This document shows positions 5,113 through 12,506 of a DNA stretch of 13,348 bases, in pieces; within the stretch, counting starts at the first letter, position 1, and each line of letters opens with the position of its first letter. Location of the stretch: positions 1-13,348 of the forward strand of contig JAJPZD010000245.1 of NCBI GenBank assembly GCA_021204605.1, written 5' to 3'. The position numbers were made by a program, and so were the translations under genes. The stretch comes from Prevotella sp. (GTDB lineage: Bacteria; Bacteroidota; Bacteroidia; Bacteroidales; Bacteroidaceae). The notes under the pieces were generated by a model. The model had not been told where the DNA came from. It made no database searches and saw only the letters and a list, made by a program, of their open reading frames with translations.

Positions 5113-7599
5113 TCAGATCCCTTCTTCTCCACTGTAGCTGTCTTGCTCGTCATCATCCATACTGTTCTTTTTATTCGTCTTTTTAGCTTTCGTGTTGCCG
5201 AAACTATATGTGAGCGTGAAATTCACCGTGCGCCCGCTCCGCCAGTTTTTCTGGTGGCGGGTGAACGTGTCGGAGCTTGTGAAATTCTCAAATTTGCGGG
5301 TGTTGAGCAGATCACGGCAGTTGATGGCGAGCGTCCAGGTCTTGTTGAGGAATGTCTTCCTAAGTCCGAAATCAGCACTGATATTAGCCTTGCGGTAGCC
5401 CTGCGTGATTACCTCTCGTGAACGGTAGCGGCCAGTCAACTGTATGGAAATGTCGTAGGGTAGCATGAAACTGGCCTGCATACGTGCGTTCCACGTAAAA
5501 CTGCTGTTGCCATCTCCCGTTACCGTCTGTCCCTCTATGACCTTTGAGAAACCGTCCAACTTGTAGTAATAGGCGTTTGCAGTAGTGGTGAGGTTGAGAA
5601 TTTTGCATATCTGGTTTTTGAGTACCATTTCTAAACCAGAACTGACACTCTTTGCCACATTCATGTTGGTGGAATACATCAGTCCATCGGCAGTACTCTG
5701 GTAGTTCACCTTCTGCATCACATCGGTAGTAGGACGGTAATACGCACTTAAAAGCAAAGAGTGCTGCTCCCACTGTTTCAGGTAGTTCAAAGAAAATGAA
5801 TTGCTGTACTCAGGGGTGAGTTGTGGGTTACCGAAACTGATCATCGAGGCATCCCTTGTGTTCTTGAAACTGTTCAACTGGCCTCCCCACGGGCGGCGCA
5901 GACGACGGGTGTAGTTGAGTTGCAACTGCTGCGTCTTTGTTATCTGGTACGACAGAAACACGCTGGGGAACAGTTGGAAATAGTCCTTGTCAAACGGCGT
6001 GTCACGCAACGCAGGGTTGTGCTCCTGCTCATAACTATAGCTTTCGGTGTGCACCTTCCAGTACTCGCCGCGCAGTCCTGCCATTGCACCGAACTTGCCC
6101 AATTTCAGTGTCGCGGTGGCATAGAGGGCATGCAGGTCCATGTTGTAGATGAAACGGTTGTAATATGTCTCATCCTCCTCTTGGTTTATCCCTTCCCATG
6201 ATGTCTCATCAACGTATGACTCCTGTGGGGTGTTCTCCCGGCTGAAATTACCTTGATAGCCTGCTTGAAACAGTATGTTCTCCGTGATAGGGTTTTCGTA
6301 ATCGAGTTTTACCTCCCAACGGCGGTTGCGCATATACATGGGGCGCGACTGGTAGTCATAAACAGTAGGTGTTATGCCATCGTAATATGTTGTGCTGTCC
6401 TGATAGACATTGCCCTCATCGGCATGCCACGTGTTGAAGTCAACAGTGAAGTCAAGGAAATGCTTCTCTGTGAAATTATGTCGGTAGTTGAACTCTCCGT
6501 AGAACATCCTCATGTCGTTACTGGATTTTGTATGTCGCAGCATCAGATAACTGTCTGCCTCTGCTCCTATAGTGCCATAGTGGTAGGGTGTGTTTCCCCC
6601 GTTGTTGTGACCGCCTACCATCGCCATGCCACTAAGTGTCATCTCATCCTTATCAGTAGCATGATATGTCACACCGGCACGACTGAACAGGTTGTTGCCT
6701 ATGTTGTTGTTGTCGGTCTTGTATTTCTGATATTCGTTGGTGTTAAGATATTCTTGATAGCTTTCCGCACCGCCATTGTCCTTGCGGTGACGATAACCAA
6801 CATTGAGGTATGCCTCGAATTTACCTTTGTTGAAATTGATGTTTCCGCTTGCATTTGCACCACCATTGGTTCTCACTCCAGCCTGGACAGACCCGTAATA
6901 GCCTGCCTTGCGGTTCTTTTTCAACACGATGTTTATGATGCCGGCACTGCCCTCGGCACTGAATTTAGCCGATGGGTTGTCAATCACCTCTATCCTGTCT
7001 ATACTCTCGGCAGGCAACTGCTGCAGTATCTCGGCGCGGTTGTCGGTGGTCAGCCCGCTTGCCTTGCCGTTGATCCACACCTCAACGCTGGTATTTCCTC
7101 TCAATGATATGTTGCCGTCGTTGTCAACCTCTACTGATGGGATATTGTCGAGGACGTCTGATGCCGCACCACCGGCATTCACGATGTCCTGTGTCACGTC
7201 AAACGACTTACGGTCCACCTCAAGGCGCATGGCAGGGCGTTGGGCGGTTACCGTAACCTCGTCAAGGCTCTGTGTCTCGCTCGTAAGGTAGAAGTTCTTA
7301 AAACTTACGCTTTTCTTATCCTGTGAAATGGAAAATTCTCTTGTGATGGTCTTGTAGCCTACGAATGTCAACTGCATTGTGTAGCTGCCGTATGTTATGT
7401 CGCTGATGCGGAAGTTTCCCTTCTCATCCGTCATGCCACTCTTATACGGTTTTGTGCTGCTTTTCTTATATACCACGACATTGACATACGGCATGGCTTC
7501 ATCGGAGAGCTTCTCCAACACTTTTCCCTTTACGCTTCCCTGTGCATGGCACACTGTGGAGCACAACACAAGAAAGCAGAATATAATCATCCTACTCAT
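5113..7599 (-). CDS. TonB-dependent-receptor-like outer membrane beta-barrel protein
   Basis: Starting at ATG 7599 the product is 828 aa. The frame extends to a TTG at 7620, but ATG 7599 puts the signal peptide (MSRMIIFCFLVLCSTVCHAQ, cleavage after about A19) at the N-terminus; ATG 7590 is also possible. Residues ~20-110 resemble a carboxypeptidase-D regulatory-like beta-sandwich (GKVLEKLSDEAMPYVNVVVY, later GNFRISDITYGSYTMQLTFVGY). A plug domain follows (DNIPSVEVDNDGNISLRGN; IDRIEVIDNPSAKFSAEGSA), then a barrel rich in alternating aromatic strands that ends near NFTLTYSFGN. This matches the OMP_b-brl_3 type rather than SusC. No SusD partner is adjacent and no clear TonB box is visible, so the substrate cannot be assigned. 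The end is odd: after the last strand comes a basic then acidic polar tail (KAKKTNKKN, then DDDEQDSYSGEEGI). Confidence 0.92.
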   Translation of the reverse strand: MSRMIIFCFLVLCSTVCHAQGSVKGKVLEKLSDEAMPYVNVVVYKKSSTKPYKSGMTDEKGNFRISDITYGSYTMQLTFVGYKTITREFSISQDKKSVSFKNFYLTSETQSLDEVTVTAQRPAMRLEVDRKSFDVTQDIVNAGGAASDVLDNIPSVEVDNDGNISLRGNTSVEVWINGKASGLTTDNRAEILQQLPAESIDRIEVIDNPSAKFSAEGSAGIINIVLKKNRKAGYYGSVQAGVRTNGGANASGNINFNKGKFEAYLNVGYRHRKDNGGAESYQEYLNTNEYQKYKTDNNNIGNNLFSRAGVTYHATDKDEMTLSGMAMVGGHNNGGNTPYHYGTIGAEADSYLMLRHTKSSNDMRMFYGEFNYRHNFTEKHFLDFTVDFNTWHADEGNVYQDSTTYYDGITPTVYDYQSRPMYMRNRRWEVKLDYENPITENILFQAGYQGNFSRENTPQESYVDETSWEGINQEEDETYYNRFIYNMDLHALYATATLKLGKFGAMAGLRGEYWKVHTESYSYEQEHNPALRDTPFDKDYFQLFPSVFLSYQITKTQQLQLNYTRRLRRPWGGQLNSFKNTRDASMISFGNPQLTPEYSNSFSLNYLKQWEQHSLLLSAYYRPTTDVMQKVNYQSTADGLMYSTNMNVAKSVSSGLEMVLKNQICKILNLTTTANAYYYKLDGFSKVIEGQTVTGDGNSSFTWNARMQASFMLPYDISIQLTGRYRSREVITQGYRKANISADFGLRKTFLNKTWTLAINCRDLLNTRKFENFTSSDTFTRHQKNWRSGRTVNFTLTYSFGNTKAKKTNKKNSMDDDEQDSYSGEEGI

Positions 7600-7662
7600 A
7601 CAGATATTAAGATTAAGCAAACGGCAAAAAGTTTAATCGTTTACGTGTTTTTTCACATTTTA

Positions 7663-7694
7663 TTTGGTTTTACCCCTTAATCTTCCTACCTTTG
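7663..7694 (+). promoter_or_regulatory. Full Bacteroidota-type promoter of tRNA-Arg
   Basis: A -33 element TTTG (7663-7666) and a -7 element TACCTTTG (7687-7694) are separated by 20 nt, matching the Bacteroidota primary sigma consensus. The tRNA begins 11 nt after the -7 box. This is the most complete promoter in the window. Confidence 0.8.
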
Positions 7695-7705
7695 CAGTAG
7701 CTAAT

Positions 7706-7777
7706 GGTCTCATAGTTCAATGGATAGAATAAATCTCTCCTAAAGATTAGATCTGAGTTCGATTCTCAGTGAGACTA
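7706..7777 (+). tRNA. tRNA-Arg, anticodon CCT
   Basis: The 72 nt fold as a standard cloverleaf. Acceptor GGTCTCA (7706-7712) pairs with TGAGACT (7770-7776), with a G-U at position 1:72. The D stem is GTTC/GAAT. The anticodon stem AATCT/AGATT encloses loop CTCCTAA, with anticodon CCT at 7739-7741. The variable loop is 4 nt (AGAT), and the T arm is CTGAG-TTCGATT-CTCAG. The discriminator is A7777. The next bases are CTA, so CCA is not encoded and must be added by the CCA-adding enzyme, as is usual in Bacteroidota. It decodes AGG. It stands alone with its own promoter, divergent from the beta-barrel gene. Confidence 0.95.
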
Positions 7778-7806
7778 CTACCCCTTAATTATAGAAGATA
7801 AGAAAT

Positions 7807-7832
7807 GGCGGAAAGGAATTATCCCTCCCGCC
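7807..7832. repeat. G+C-rich hairpin downstream of tRNA-Arg
   Basis: Arms GGCGGAAAGGA (7807-7817) and TCCCTCCCGCC (7822-7832) pair at 9 of 11 positions around the loop ATTA, with two A-C mismatches. It lies 30 nt after the tRNA and could slow or stop tRNA read-through or help 3' processing. There is no T-run right after it on the plus strand, so an intrinsic terminator is not firmly supported. Confidence 0.35.
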
Positions 7833-7849
7833 CAATCAATTCTAACAAT

Positions 7850-7870
7850 AAAAATTCAGTCATTACTGAA
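7850..7870 (-). terminator. Probable intrinsic terminator of the ferritin gene
   Basis: Read on the minus strand, TTCAGT-AATG-ACTGAA (complement of 7855-7870) forms a 6-bp stem with a 4-nt loop, immediately followed by TTTTT (complement of 7850-7854). It lies 26 nt beyond the ferritin stop codon. The short AT-rich stem makes it weak but correctly placed. Confidence 0.55.
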
Positions 7871-7896
7871 GATTTTGCTCTAATTTATTTATGTGC

Positions 7897-8418
7897 TTAT
7901 TCATTGCTTGTCAACGGTGAGGCTTTCTTGTAGGTTCTTGCGCCAAGCTCCTTGTCAAGCATATACAAGCCATAGCCATTGTCCTTGATCATCTTGATAT
8001 TGTCGATGATTGTCTTTGCACTTTCCTCTTCCTCAACTTGCTCGTCGATAAACCATTTCAACATGCTCTGTGTAGCGAAGTCGTTGCACTCGTGTGTCAG
8101 TGCATAGAGGTTGTTGATCATTGATGTTACTTTCTGCTCGTGCTCAAGAGTTTTCTCAAATACGTCGATGATTGACTTCCACTCTGTCGGAACAGCATCG
8201 ATTGGTTTGAGCTCTACTCTGCCGTCGCGGGAGTTGATATAGTTGAACAGGATTTTGGCATGATCCTGCTCTTCCTGAAACTGTACTTCGTACCATGATG
8301 CCATGCCTGGCTGACCGATATGGTGGCAGTAAGCAGACATAGAGAGATACAAGTAAGCCGACCACATCTCGGCGTTAATCTGTGCGTTCAACGCATCTTC
8401 AATTTTTTTGTTTAACAT
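7897..8418 (-). CDS. ftnA: Bacterial non-haem ferritin
   Basis: Cytosolic iron-storage protein that oxidises Fe(II) at a dinuclear ferroxidase centre and stores the mineral inside a 24-subunit shell. The 173-aa length is usual for bacterial FtnA. All expected ligands align at the E. coli FtnA positions: E17, E50, H53, E94 and Q127 for sites A/B, E49, E126 and E130 for the third iron site, and the conserved Y24. There is no methionine ligand typical of bacterioferritin haem binding, and the sequence is longer than Dps, so those alternatives are disfavoured. The start ATG 8418 gives the canonical N-terminus (MLNKKIEDALNAQINAEMWS). It has its own -7 box and a Fur-like palindrome upstream, and is divergent from rnr. 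Iron- or oxidant-responsive control is likely but inferred. Confidence 0.96.
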   Translation of the reverse strand: MLNKKIEDALNAQINAEMWSAYLYLSMSAYCHHIGQPGMASWYEVQFQEEQDHAKILFNYINSRDGRVELKPIDAVPTEWKSIIDVFEKTLEHEQKVTSMINNLYALTHECNDFATQSMLKWFIDEQVEEEESAKTIIDNIKMIKDNGYGLYMLDKELGARTYKKASPLTSNE

Positions 8419-8458
8419 AATCCTATTTTTTAATTGTTGTTTTATATTTAACTGTTTG

Positions 8459-8466
8459 CAAAATTA
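8459..8466 (-). promoter_or_regulatory. Bacteroidota -7 promoter element for ferritin
   Basis: On the minus strand the sequence reads TAATTTTG, an exact TAnnTTTG match, 40 nt upstream of the ferritin ATG. No good TTTG is seen at the -33 position, which may imply dependence on a regulator. The leader is AT-rich with no Shine-Dalgarno sequence. Confidence 0.6.
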
Positions 8467-8498
8467 GTAAAAATAATGGAAATGTATCATCTCTATAT

Positions 8499-8510
8499 TG
8501 ATAATTATCA
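8499..8510. promoter_or_regulatory. Fur-box-like palindrome upstream of ferritin
   Basis: TGATAATTATCA is a perfect 12-nt palindrome lying 32 nt upstream of the ferritin -7 box. With its flanks (ATTGATAATTATCATTAA) it resembles the GATAAT/ATTATC hexamers of Fur operators, though not the full 19-mer. Fur-family control of a ferritin gene would make biological sense, but the match is partial and AT-rich regions give chance palindromes. Confidence 0.4.
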
Positions 8511-8594
8511 TTAATTAGCATTGGGCAAGTTAAAATAAATGGTAGAAAGAAGTTATTAAACGTGTGTTATTTTCTTTAACTTAAAATTAACACG

Positions 8595-8606
8595 GCAATT
8601 AATTGC
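8595..8606. promoter_or_regulatory. Perfect 12-nt palindrome overlapping the rnr -33 region
   Basis: GCAATTAATTGC is perfectly symmetrical and covers the TTG (8603-8605) proposed as the rnr -33 element. A bound dimer here would block or modulate rnr transcription. No regulator family is recognised, and chance is possible in such AT-rich sequence. Confidence 0.3.
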
Positions 8607-8632
8607 AATGTTGGAAATATTTCGTAATTTCG
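8603..8632 (+). promoter_or_regulatory. Candidate rnr promoter
   Basis: TTG (8603-8605), a 19-nt spacer, then TAATTTCG (8625-8632), which differs from TAnnTTTG at one position. Transcription would begin near 8639, leaving a leader of about 50 nt that contains the Shine-Dalgarno sequence. Confidence 0.45.
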
Positions 8633-8676
8633 CAAATAATACATATTTAAGTATAAAACATTTCTAAACGGGATTT

Positions 8677-8683
8677 AAGGAGG
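8677..8683 (+). promoter_or_regulatory. Canonical Shine-Dalgarno of rnr
   Basis: AAGGAGG is followed by an 8-nt spacer to the ATG at 8692. A full anti-SD complement is uncommon in Bacteroidota, and it fixes the rnr start with confidence. Confidence 0.75.
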
Positions 8684-8691
8684 ATGGTATT

Positions 8692-10884
8692 ATGGCAAGG
8701 GAAAAAAAAGCAGGCAAGTATCTTACCAAGAAGAAAATGATGCTTATGTTGCAGGATTTCTTCATGCGCAATCCTGGCAAGACATACAGTTTCAAGCAGA
8801 TTTTCAAGAGTCTCAAGCTCAACACGCACCCGGCGAAGATGTTGGCGGTGGAGACTATTGAGGAGATGGCTTGGGATGATTTTCTTAGCAAGGTGAGCGA
8901 CAGCTCATACAAGTTGAATATGAAGGGTCAGGTGCAGGAAGGCAAGTTTATCAGGAAGGCCAATGGCAAGAACAGTTTTATACCTGATGATGGCGGCAAA
9001 CCGGTATTCGTGGCGGAGCGCAATTCACTCTTCGCACTTACCGGCGACAGGGTGAGAGTAACTTACATGGCTCGCCGTGTGAATCATATCAAGGAGGCGA
9101 TGGTGACTGACATTCTGGAAAGGGCGCACGACACGTTTGTGGGTAAGTTGCGTGTGGAGAAGACCTTTGCTTTCCTCATTTGTGATGGCGACATCTTCAC
9201 TCACGACATAATAATACCGAAGAACAAGCTCAAGGGAGGAGCGACGGGAGACAAAGCCGTGGTAAAGGTAAAGACATGGCCTTCGGAAGAGAACAAGAAT
9301 ATCATTGGCGAGGTGATAGACGTTCTTGGAAAGTCAGGAACCAATGATGTCGAGATGCACTCCATACTTGCGCAATACGGTTTGCCCTATAAATATCCAC
9401 AGAAGGTTGAGGAGGCTGCCAACCAGATAACGGGAGATATAACGGAGCAAGACTACAAGGAGCGGGAGGACTTCCGTGATGTTACCACATTCACCATAGA
9501 CCCGAAAGATGCGAAAGACTTTGACGATGCCTTGTCTATACGTGAGCTTGATAAGAATTTGTGGGAGGTGGGCGTGCATATTGCTGATGTGTCGCATTAT
9601 GTCACAGAAGGCTCTATTATCGACAAGGAGGCGCAGCGGCGTGCCACAAGTGTTTACCTTGTTGACCGCACCATACCGATGCTGCCGGAACGCCTGTGTA
9701 ACTTTGTATGCTCACTGCGCCCCGATGAGGAAAAGCTCACGTATAGTACTGTCTTTGACATTGATGGGGATGGCAATGTGAAGAAATGGAGATTGGTGCA
9801 CACTGTGATAAAAAGCAACCGTCGCTTTGCATACGAGGAGGTACAAGAGATATTGGAGCGGAACGGAGTTGTTGACGGTACTGGTGAGCCTGCGCCGGCT
9901 CCTGGCAGTGAGGGCTACAAAGGAGAGTATGGCAAGGAATTGGTTACTCTCGACAGGATAGCCAAGAAGCTCAGGGCAGCAAGGTTTCGTGGCGGTGCCG
10001 TGAAATTCGACCGTGAGGAGTTGCAGTTTGACATCGATGAGAAAGGGAAGCCGATAAGGTGCTATTATAAGAAGGCTAAGGATGCCAATAAGTTGGTTGA
10101 GGAGTTCATGCTTCTTGCCAACAGGAGTGTCGCCGAGAGCATCGGCAAGGTGAAGAAAGGGGAGAAGGCGAAGACGTTGCCTTACCGGATTCACGACCAG
10201 CCTGACCCTGCCAAGTTGGAGACATTGCGTGAGTTTGTCTTGAAATTCGGCTACCGTCTTAAGACCGAAGGCACAAAGAGTGAGATATCGAAAAGTCTCA
10301 ACAAGTTGATGGACAGTTGCGATGGAAAGAGCGAGCAGAAAGTGATTGAGAATGTCGCCCTGCGTGCTATGATGAAGGCAAAGTACAGTATTTACAACAT
10401 TGGGCATTACGGTTTGGCGTTTCAGTATTACACCCATTTCACCAGTCCTATACGCCGTTATCCTGACACTATGGTACACCGTCTTTTGACCCGTTACCAG
10501 AATGGCGGGCGCAGTGGCAACAAGGAGTATTACGAGGAGCAATGCGAACATTCCAGTGACATGGAGGTAACGGCACAGAATGCTGAGCGTGACTCAATAA
10601 AATATAAGATGGTGGAATTTATGGAGGATAAGATAGGAAATGTGTACAATGCTCATATAAGTGGTCTTACTTCATACGGTATCTACTGTGAGATTGACGA
10701 GAACCACTGTGAGGGTATGGTGCCGCTTTTTGACCTCGATGATGACTATTACGACTTTGATGAGCGCAACTATTGTCTCAAAGGTCGCCGCACCCACCAC
10801 AGATACCAGCTTGGTGACCCGATAATGATAAAGGTGGCAAGTGCCAACTTGGAGAAGAAGCAACTGAATTTTACGTTAGCTTAG
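8692..10884 (+). CDS. rnr: Ribonuclease R (RNB-family 3'-5' exoribonuclease)
   Basis: Processive, Mg-dependent 3'-5' exoribonuclease that degrades structured RNA and takes part in rRNA/tRNA quality control in the cytoplasm. The 730 aa show a winged-helix-like N-terminus (~12-77), cold-shock/OB domains (~85-230), and an RNB catalytic domain. The RNB motif is TIDPKDAKDFDDA with D270, D276, D278 and D279 as the metal-binding aspartates, and the SPIRRYPDTMVHR motif (585-597) carries the catalytic arginine region. A C-terminal S1 domain runs ~645-730. Unlike E. coli RNase R it has no long basic tail after S1 and is about 80 aa shorter, as usual for Bacteroidota. The start is fixed by a strong Shine-Dalgarno. 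Divergent from ferritin; ends at a terminator shared with cysS. Confidence 0.96.
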   Translation: MAREKKAGKYLTKKKMMLMLQDFFMRNPGKTYSFKQIFKSLKLNTHPAKMLAVETIEEMAWDDFLSKVSDSSYKLNMKGQVQEGKFIRKANGKNSFIPDDGGKPVFVAERNSLFALTGDRVRVTYMARRVNHIKEAMVTDILERAHDTFVGKLRVEKTFAFLICDGDIFTHDIIIPKNKLKGGATGDKAVVKVKTWPSEENKNIIGEVIDVLGKSGTNDVEMHSILAQYGLPYKYPQKVEEAANQITGDITEQDYKEREDFRDVTTFTIDPKDAKDFDDALSIRELDKNLWEVGVHIADVSHYVTEGSIIDKEAQRRATSVYLVDRTIPMLPERLCNFVCSLRPDEEKLTYSTVFDIDGDGNVKKWRLVHTVIKSNRRFAYEEVQEILERNGVVDGTGEPAPAPGSEGYKGEYGKELVTLDRIAKKLRAARFRGGAVKFDREELQFDIDEKGKPIRCYYKKAKDANKLVEEFMLLANRSVAESIGKVKKGEKAKTLPYRIHDQPDPAKLETLREFVLKFGYRLKTEGTKSEISKSLNKLMDSCDGKSEQKVIENVALRAMMKAKYSIYNIGHYGLAFQYYTHFTSPIRRYPDTMVHRLLTRYQNGGRSGNKEYYEEQCEHSSDMEVTAQNAERDSIKYKMVEFMEDKIGNVYNAHISGLTSYGIYCEIDENHCEGMVPLFDLDDDYYDFDERNYCLKGRRTHHRYQLGDPIMIKVASANLEKKQLNFTLA

Positions 10885-10892
10885 TGATAATT

Positions 10893-10920
10893 AAAAATGC
10901 AGCTATAAGCTGCATTTTTT
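10893..10920. terminator. Bidirectional intrinsic terminator between rnr and cysS
   Basis: Perfect 12-bp arms AAAAATGCAGCT (10893-10904) and AGCTGCATTTTT (10908-10919) surround a 3-nt loop. The core GCAGC/GCTGC is flanked by A- and T-runs, giving a U-tract in both directions. It starts 9 nt after the rnr stop and lies 4 nt beyond the cysS stop. Confidence 0.88.
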
Positions 10921-10923
10921 ATC

Positions 10924-12414
10924 TCATTTATTCAGTTTCCAGACACATCCATCTTTGGTGTCCTTGACCTCAAAGCCAGCCTCGCTCAGTGCGTTGCGTA
11001 TCTGGTCGCTTGTTGCCCAGTCTTTTTCCGCTTTTGCCTTTGCGCGGAGTGCGAGCACCATGTCAACCACCTTGCCGTATGCCTCCTCACGTGCACTGTT
11101 ATTGCCGCCCTTCTCCTCTTTCAGACCGAGAATGTCGAAGGCGAACAGGCGCATCGTGGCGGTCAGCTCCTGCAAATCCTCTGCCGTTATCGTGCCTTTA
11201 TGGTCGATGATGATGTTGATTTGGCGGCAGGCCTCAAAAAGGTTACTGATTACTGTTGGCGTCTGCAGGTCATCGTTCATGGCATCATAGCATTTCTGAC
11301 GCAATGTCTTGACAAGTTTTGCTGTACTTTCATCGCTTGTCTTAGATGGTTGTATGCGGTTGATGTCAGCCAATCCATTCATAAGACGCTCCAATCCTTT
11401 TTCGCTTGCCTGAAGTGCCTCGTTGGAGAAATCGACTGTTCCACGATAGTGGGCCGAAAGGATGAAGAAACGGATTGCCATAGGTGAGTATGCCTGTTCA
11501 AGCAGTTTATGACTTCCATTGAAAAATTCCTCAAGGGTGATGAAATTGCCCAACGACTTACCCATCTTCTGCCCGTTGATGGTTATCATGTTGTTGTGCA
11601 GCCAGTATTTCACCATCTGGTCGCCCTGAGCAGCCACCGCCTGCGCTATCTCGCACTCATGGTGAGGGAATATCAAGTCCATGCCGCCTCCATGGATGTC
11701 GAAATGGGCACCTAAATACTTGCGCCCCATCGCCGTACACTCGCAATGCCAGCCAGGGAAACCGTCGCTCCACGGGCTTGGCCAGCGCATGATATGTTCC
11801 GGTTGTGCTTTCTTCCAGAGGGCGAAGTCAGCCTGGTTGTGCTTTTCTCCCACACCATCAAGTTGTCTGCTTGCGTCTTTCACGTCCTCTAAGTTGCGTC
11901 CCGAGAGAATGCCGTAGTGGTGGTCCTTGTTGTATTTTGCCGTGTCGAAGTAGATACTGCCGTTACTCTCGTATGCGTAACCGTTGTTCAAAATCTCACT
12001 GACAAGTTCCTCCTGTTCTATGATATGCCCAGTAGCGTGTGGCTCTATACTTGGAGGCAGCACATTGAGGGCAGCCATTGCCTCGTGATAGCGGTTGGTA
12101 TAGTATTGTGCTATCTCCATAGGCTCAAGTTGCTCAAGGCGTGCCTTCTTCTGTATTTTGTCGTCCCCGTCATCTGAATCATGTTCCAAATGGCCCACAT
12201 CGGTGATGTTTCTTACATAGCGTACTTTGTATCCTATGTGTTTGAGGTAACGGAACAAGATGTCAAACGTGATTGCAGGGCGGGCATGGCCTAAGTGAGG
12301 ATCGCCATAGACGGTAGGTCCGCAGACATACATACCCACGTTGGGGGCGTGAAGGGGTTCGAAACGCTGTTTCGTTCTCGTTAGAGTGTTGTATATAATG
12401 AGTCTCTGTTCCAT
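10924..12414 (-). CDS. cysS: Cysteinyl-tRNA synthetase
   Basis: Cytoplasmic class I synthetase that attaches cysteine to tRNA-Cys. The 496 aa contain the HIGH signature as HLGH (40-43) within CGPTVYGDPHLGH and the KMSKS loop as KMGKS (283-287). The expected zinc site that selects cysteine is C31, C224, H251 and E255, equivalent to E. coli C28, C209, H234 and E238. A DALR-type helical and anticodon-binding C-terminus follows (ADINRIQPS... to AEKDWATSDQIRNALSEAGF). The start at 12414 is supported by the conserved N-terminus (MEQRLIIYNTLTRTKQRFEP) and by AGAAAGG 8-9 nt upstream. All catalytic elements are intact. Upstream lies the SDR gene on the same strand, 92 nt away, separated by a long hairpin; read-through from it is possible but not shown. 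Confidence 0.97.
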   Translation of the reverse strand: MEQRLIIYNTLTRTKQRFEPLHAPNVGMYVCGPTVYGDPHLGHARPAITFDILFRYLKHIGYKVRYVRNITDVGHLEHDSDDGDDKIQKKARLEQLEPMEIAQYYTNRYHEAMAALNVLPPSIEPHATGHIIEQEELVSEILNNGYAYESNGSIYFDTAKYNKDHHYGILSGRNLEDVKDASRQLDGVGEKHNQADFALWKKAQPEHIMRWPSPWSDGFPGWHCECTAMGRKYLGAHFDIHGGGMDLIFPHHECEIAQAVAAQGDQMVKYWLHNNMITINGQKMGKSLGNFITLEEFFNGSHKLLEQAYSPMAIRFFILSAHYRGTVDFSNEALQASEKGLERLMNGLADINRIQPSKTSDESTAKLVKTLRQKCYDAMNDDLQTPTVISNLFEACRQINIIIDHKGTITAEDLQELTATMRLFAFDILGLKEEKGGNNSAREEAYGKVVDMVLALRAKAKAEKDWATSDQIRNALSEAGFEVKDTKDGCVWKLNK

Positions 12415-12425
12415 ACAAAACCTTT

Positions 12426-12490
12426 CTAACCCTTCACTCCGTGAATACTGTGCCGAAATTAAGGCAGTAATTTTGGAGTGGAAGGGTTAG
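12426..12490. repeat. Long imperfect hairpin between the SDR gene and cysS
   Basis: Outer arms CTAACCCTTCACTCC (12426-12440) and GGAGTGGAAGGGTTAG (12475-12490) pair over 15 bp with one bulged base. Inside, TACTGTGCC (12446-12454) pairs with GGCAGTA (12463-12469) with a 2-nt bulge, closing on an 8-nt loop. The whole 65-nt unit starts and ends with CTAAC/GTTAG. On the minus strand it sits directly before the cysS ribosome-binding region. A TAATTTCG -7-like box (minus, 12461-12454) falls in the apical loop. It has no U-tract, so it is not a standard terminator. It may be a dispersed palindromic element or an mRNA structure. Confidence 0.65.
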
Positions 12491-12506
12491 TATGTATAAC
12501 TAAAAC

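Noticed and set aside
6253..7107. 284-aa plus-strand open frame inside the beta-barrel gene
   Set aside because: Antisense to a clear outer-membrane protein. The valine/isoleucine-rich translation reflects the reverse complement of barrel codons, and there is no ribosome-binding site or promoter.
7600..7620. TTG start for the beta-barrel protein
   Set aside because: It adds seven residues ahead of a signal peptide that already begins properly at ATG 7599, and no ribosome-binding site favours the TTG.
9712..10551. 279-aa minus-strand open frame inside rnr
   Set aside because: Fully antisense to the catalytic RNB domain, with no family resemblance or expression signals.
12426..12490. Integron attC site
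   Set aside because: Long imperfect hairpin with a bulged base is attC-like, but the ends do not fit the RYYYAAC/GTTRRRY core sites, there is no integron integrase, and the neighbours are housekeeping genes.
12415..12506. T-box or other tRNA-sensing leader for cysS
   Set aside because: T-box leaders are not expected in Bacteroidota, and no T-box core sequence, specifier stem or terminator/antiterminator pair is visible in 92 nt.
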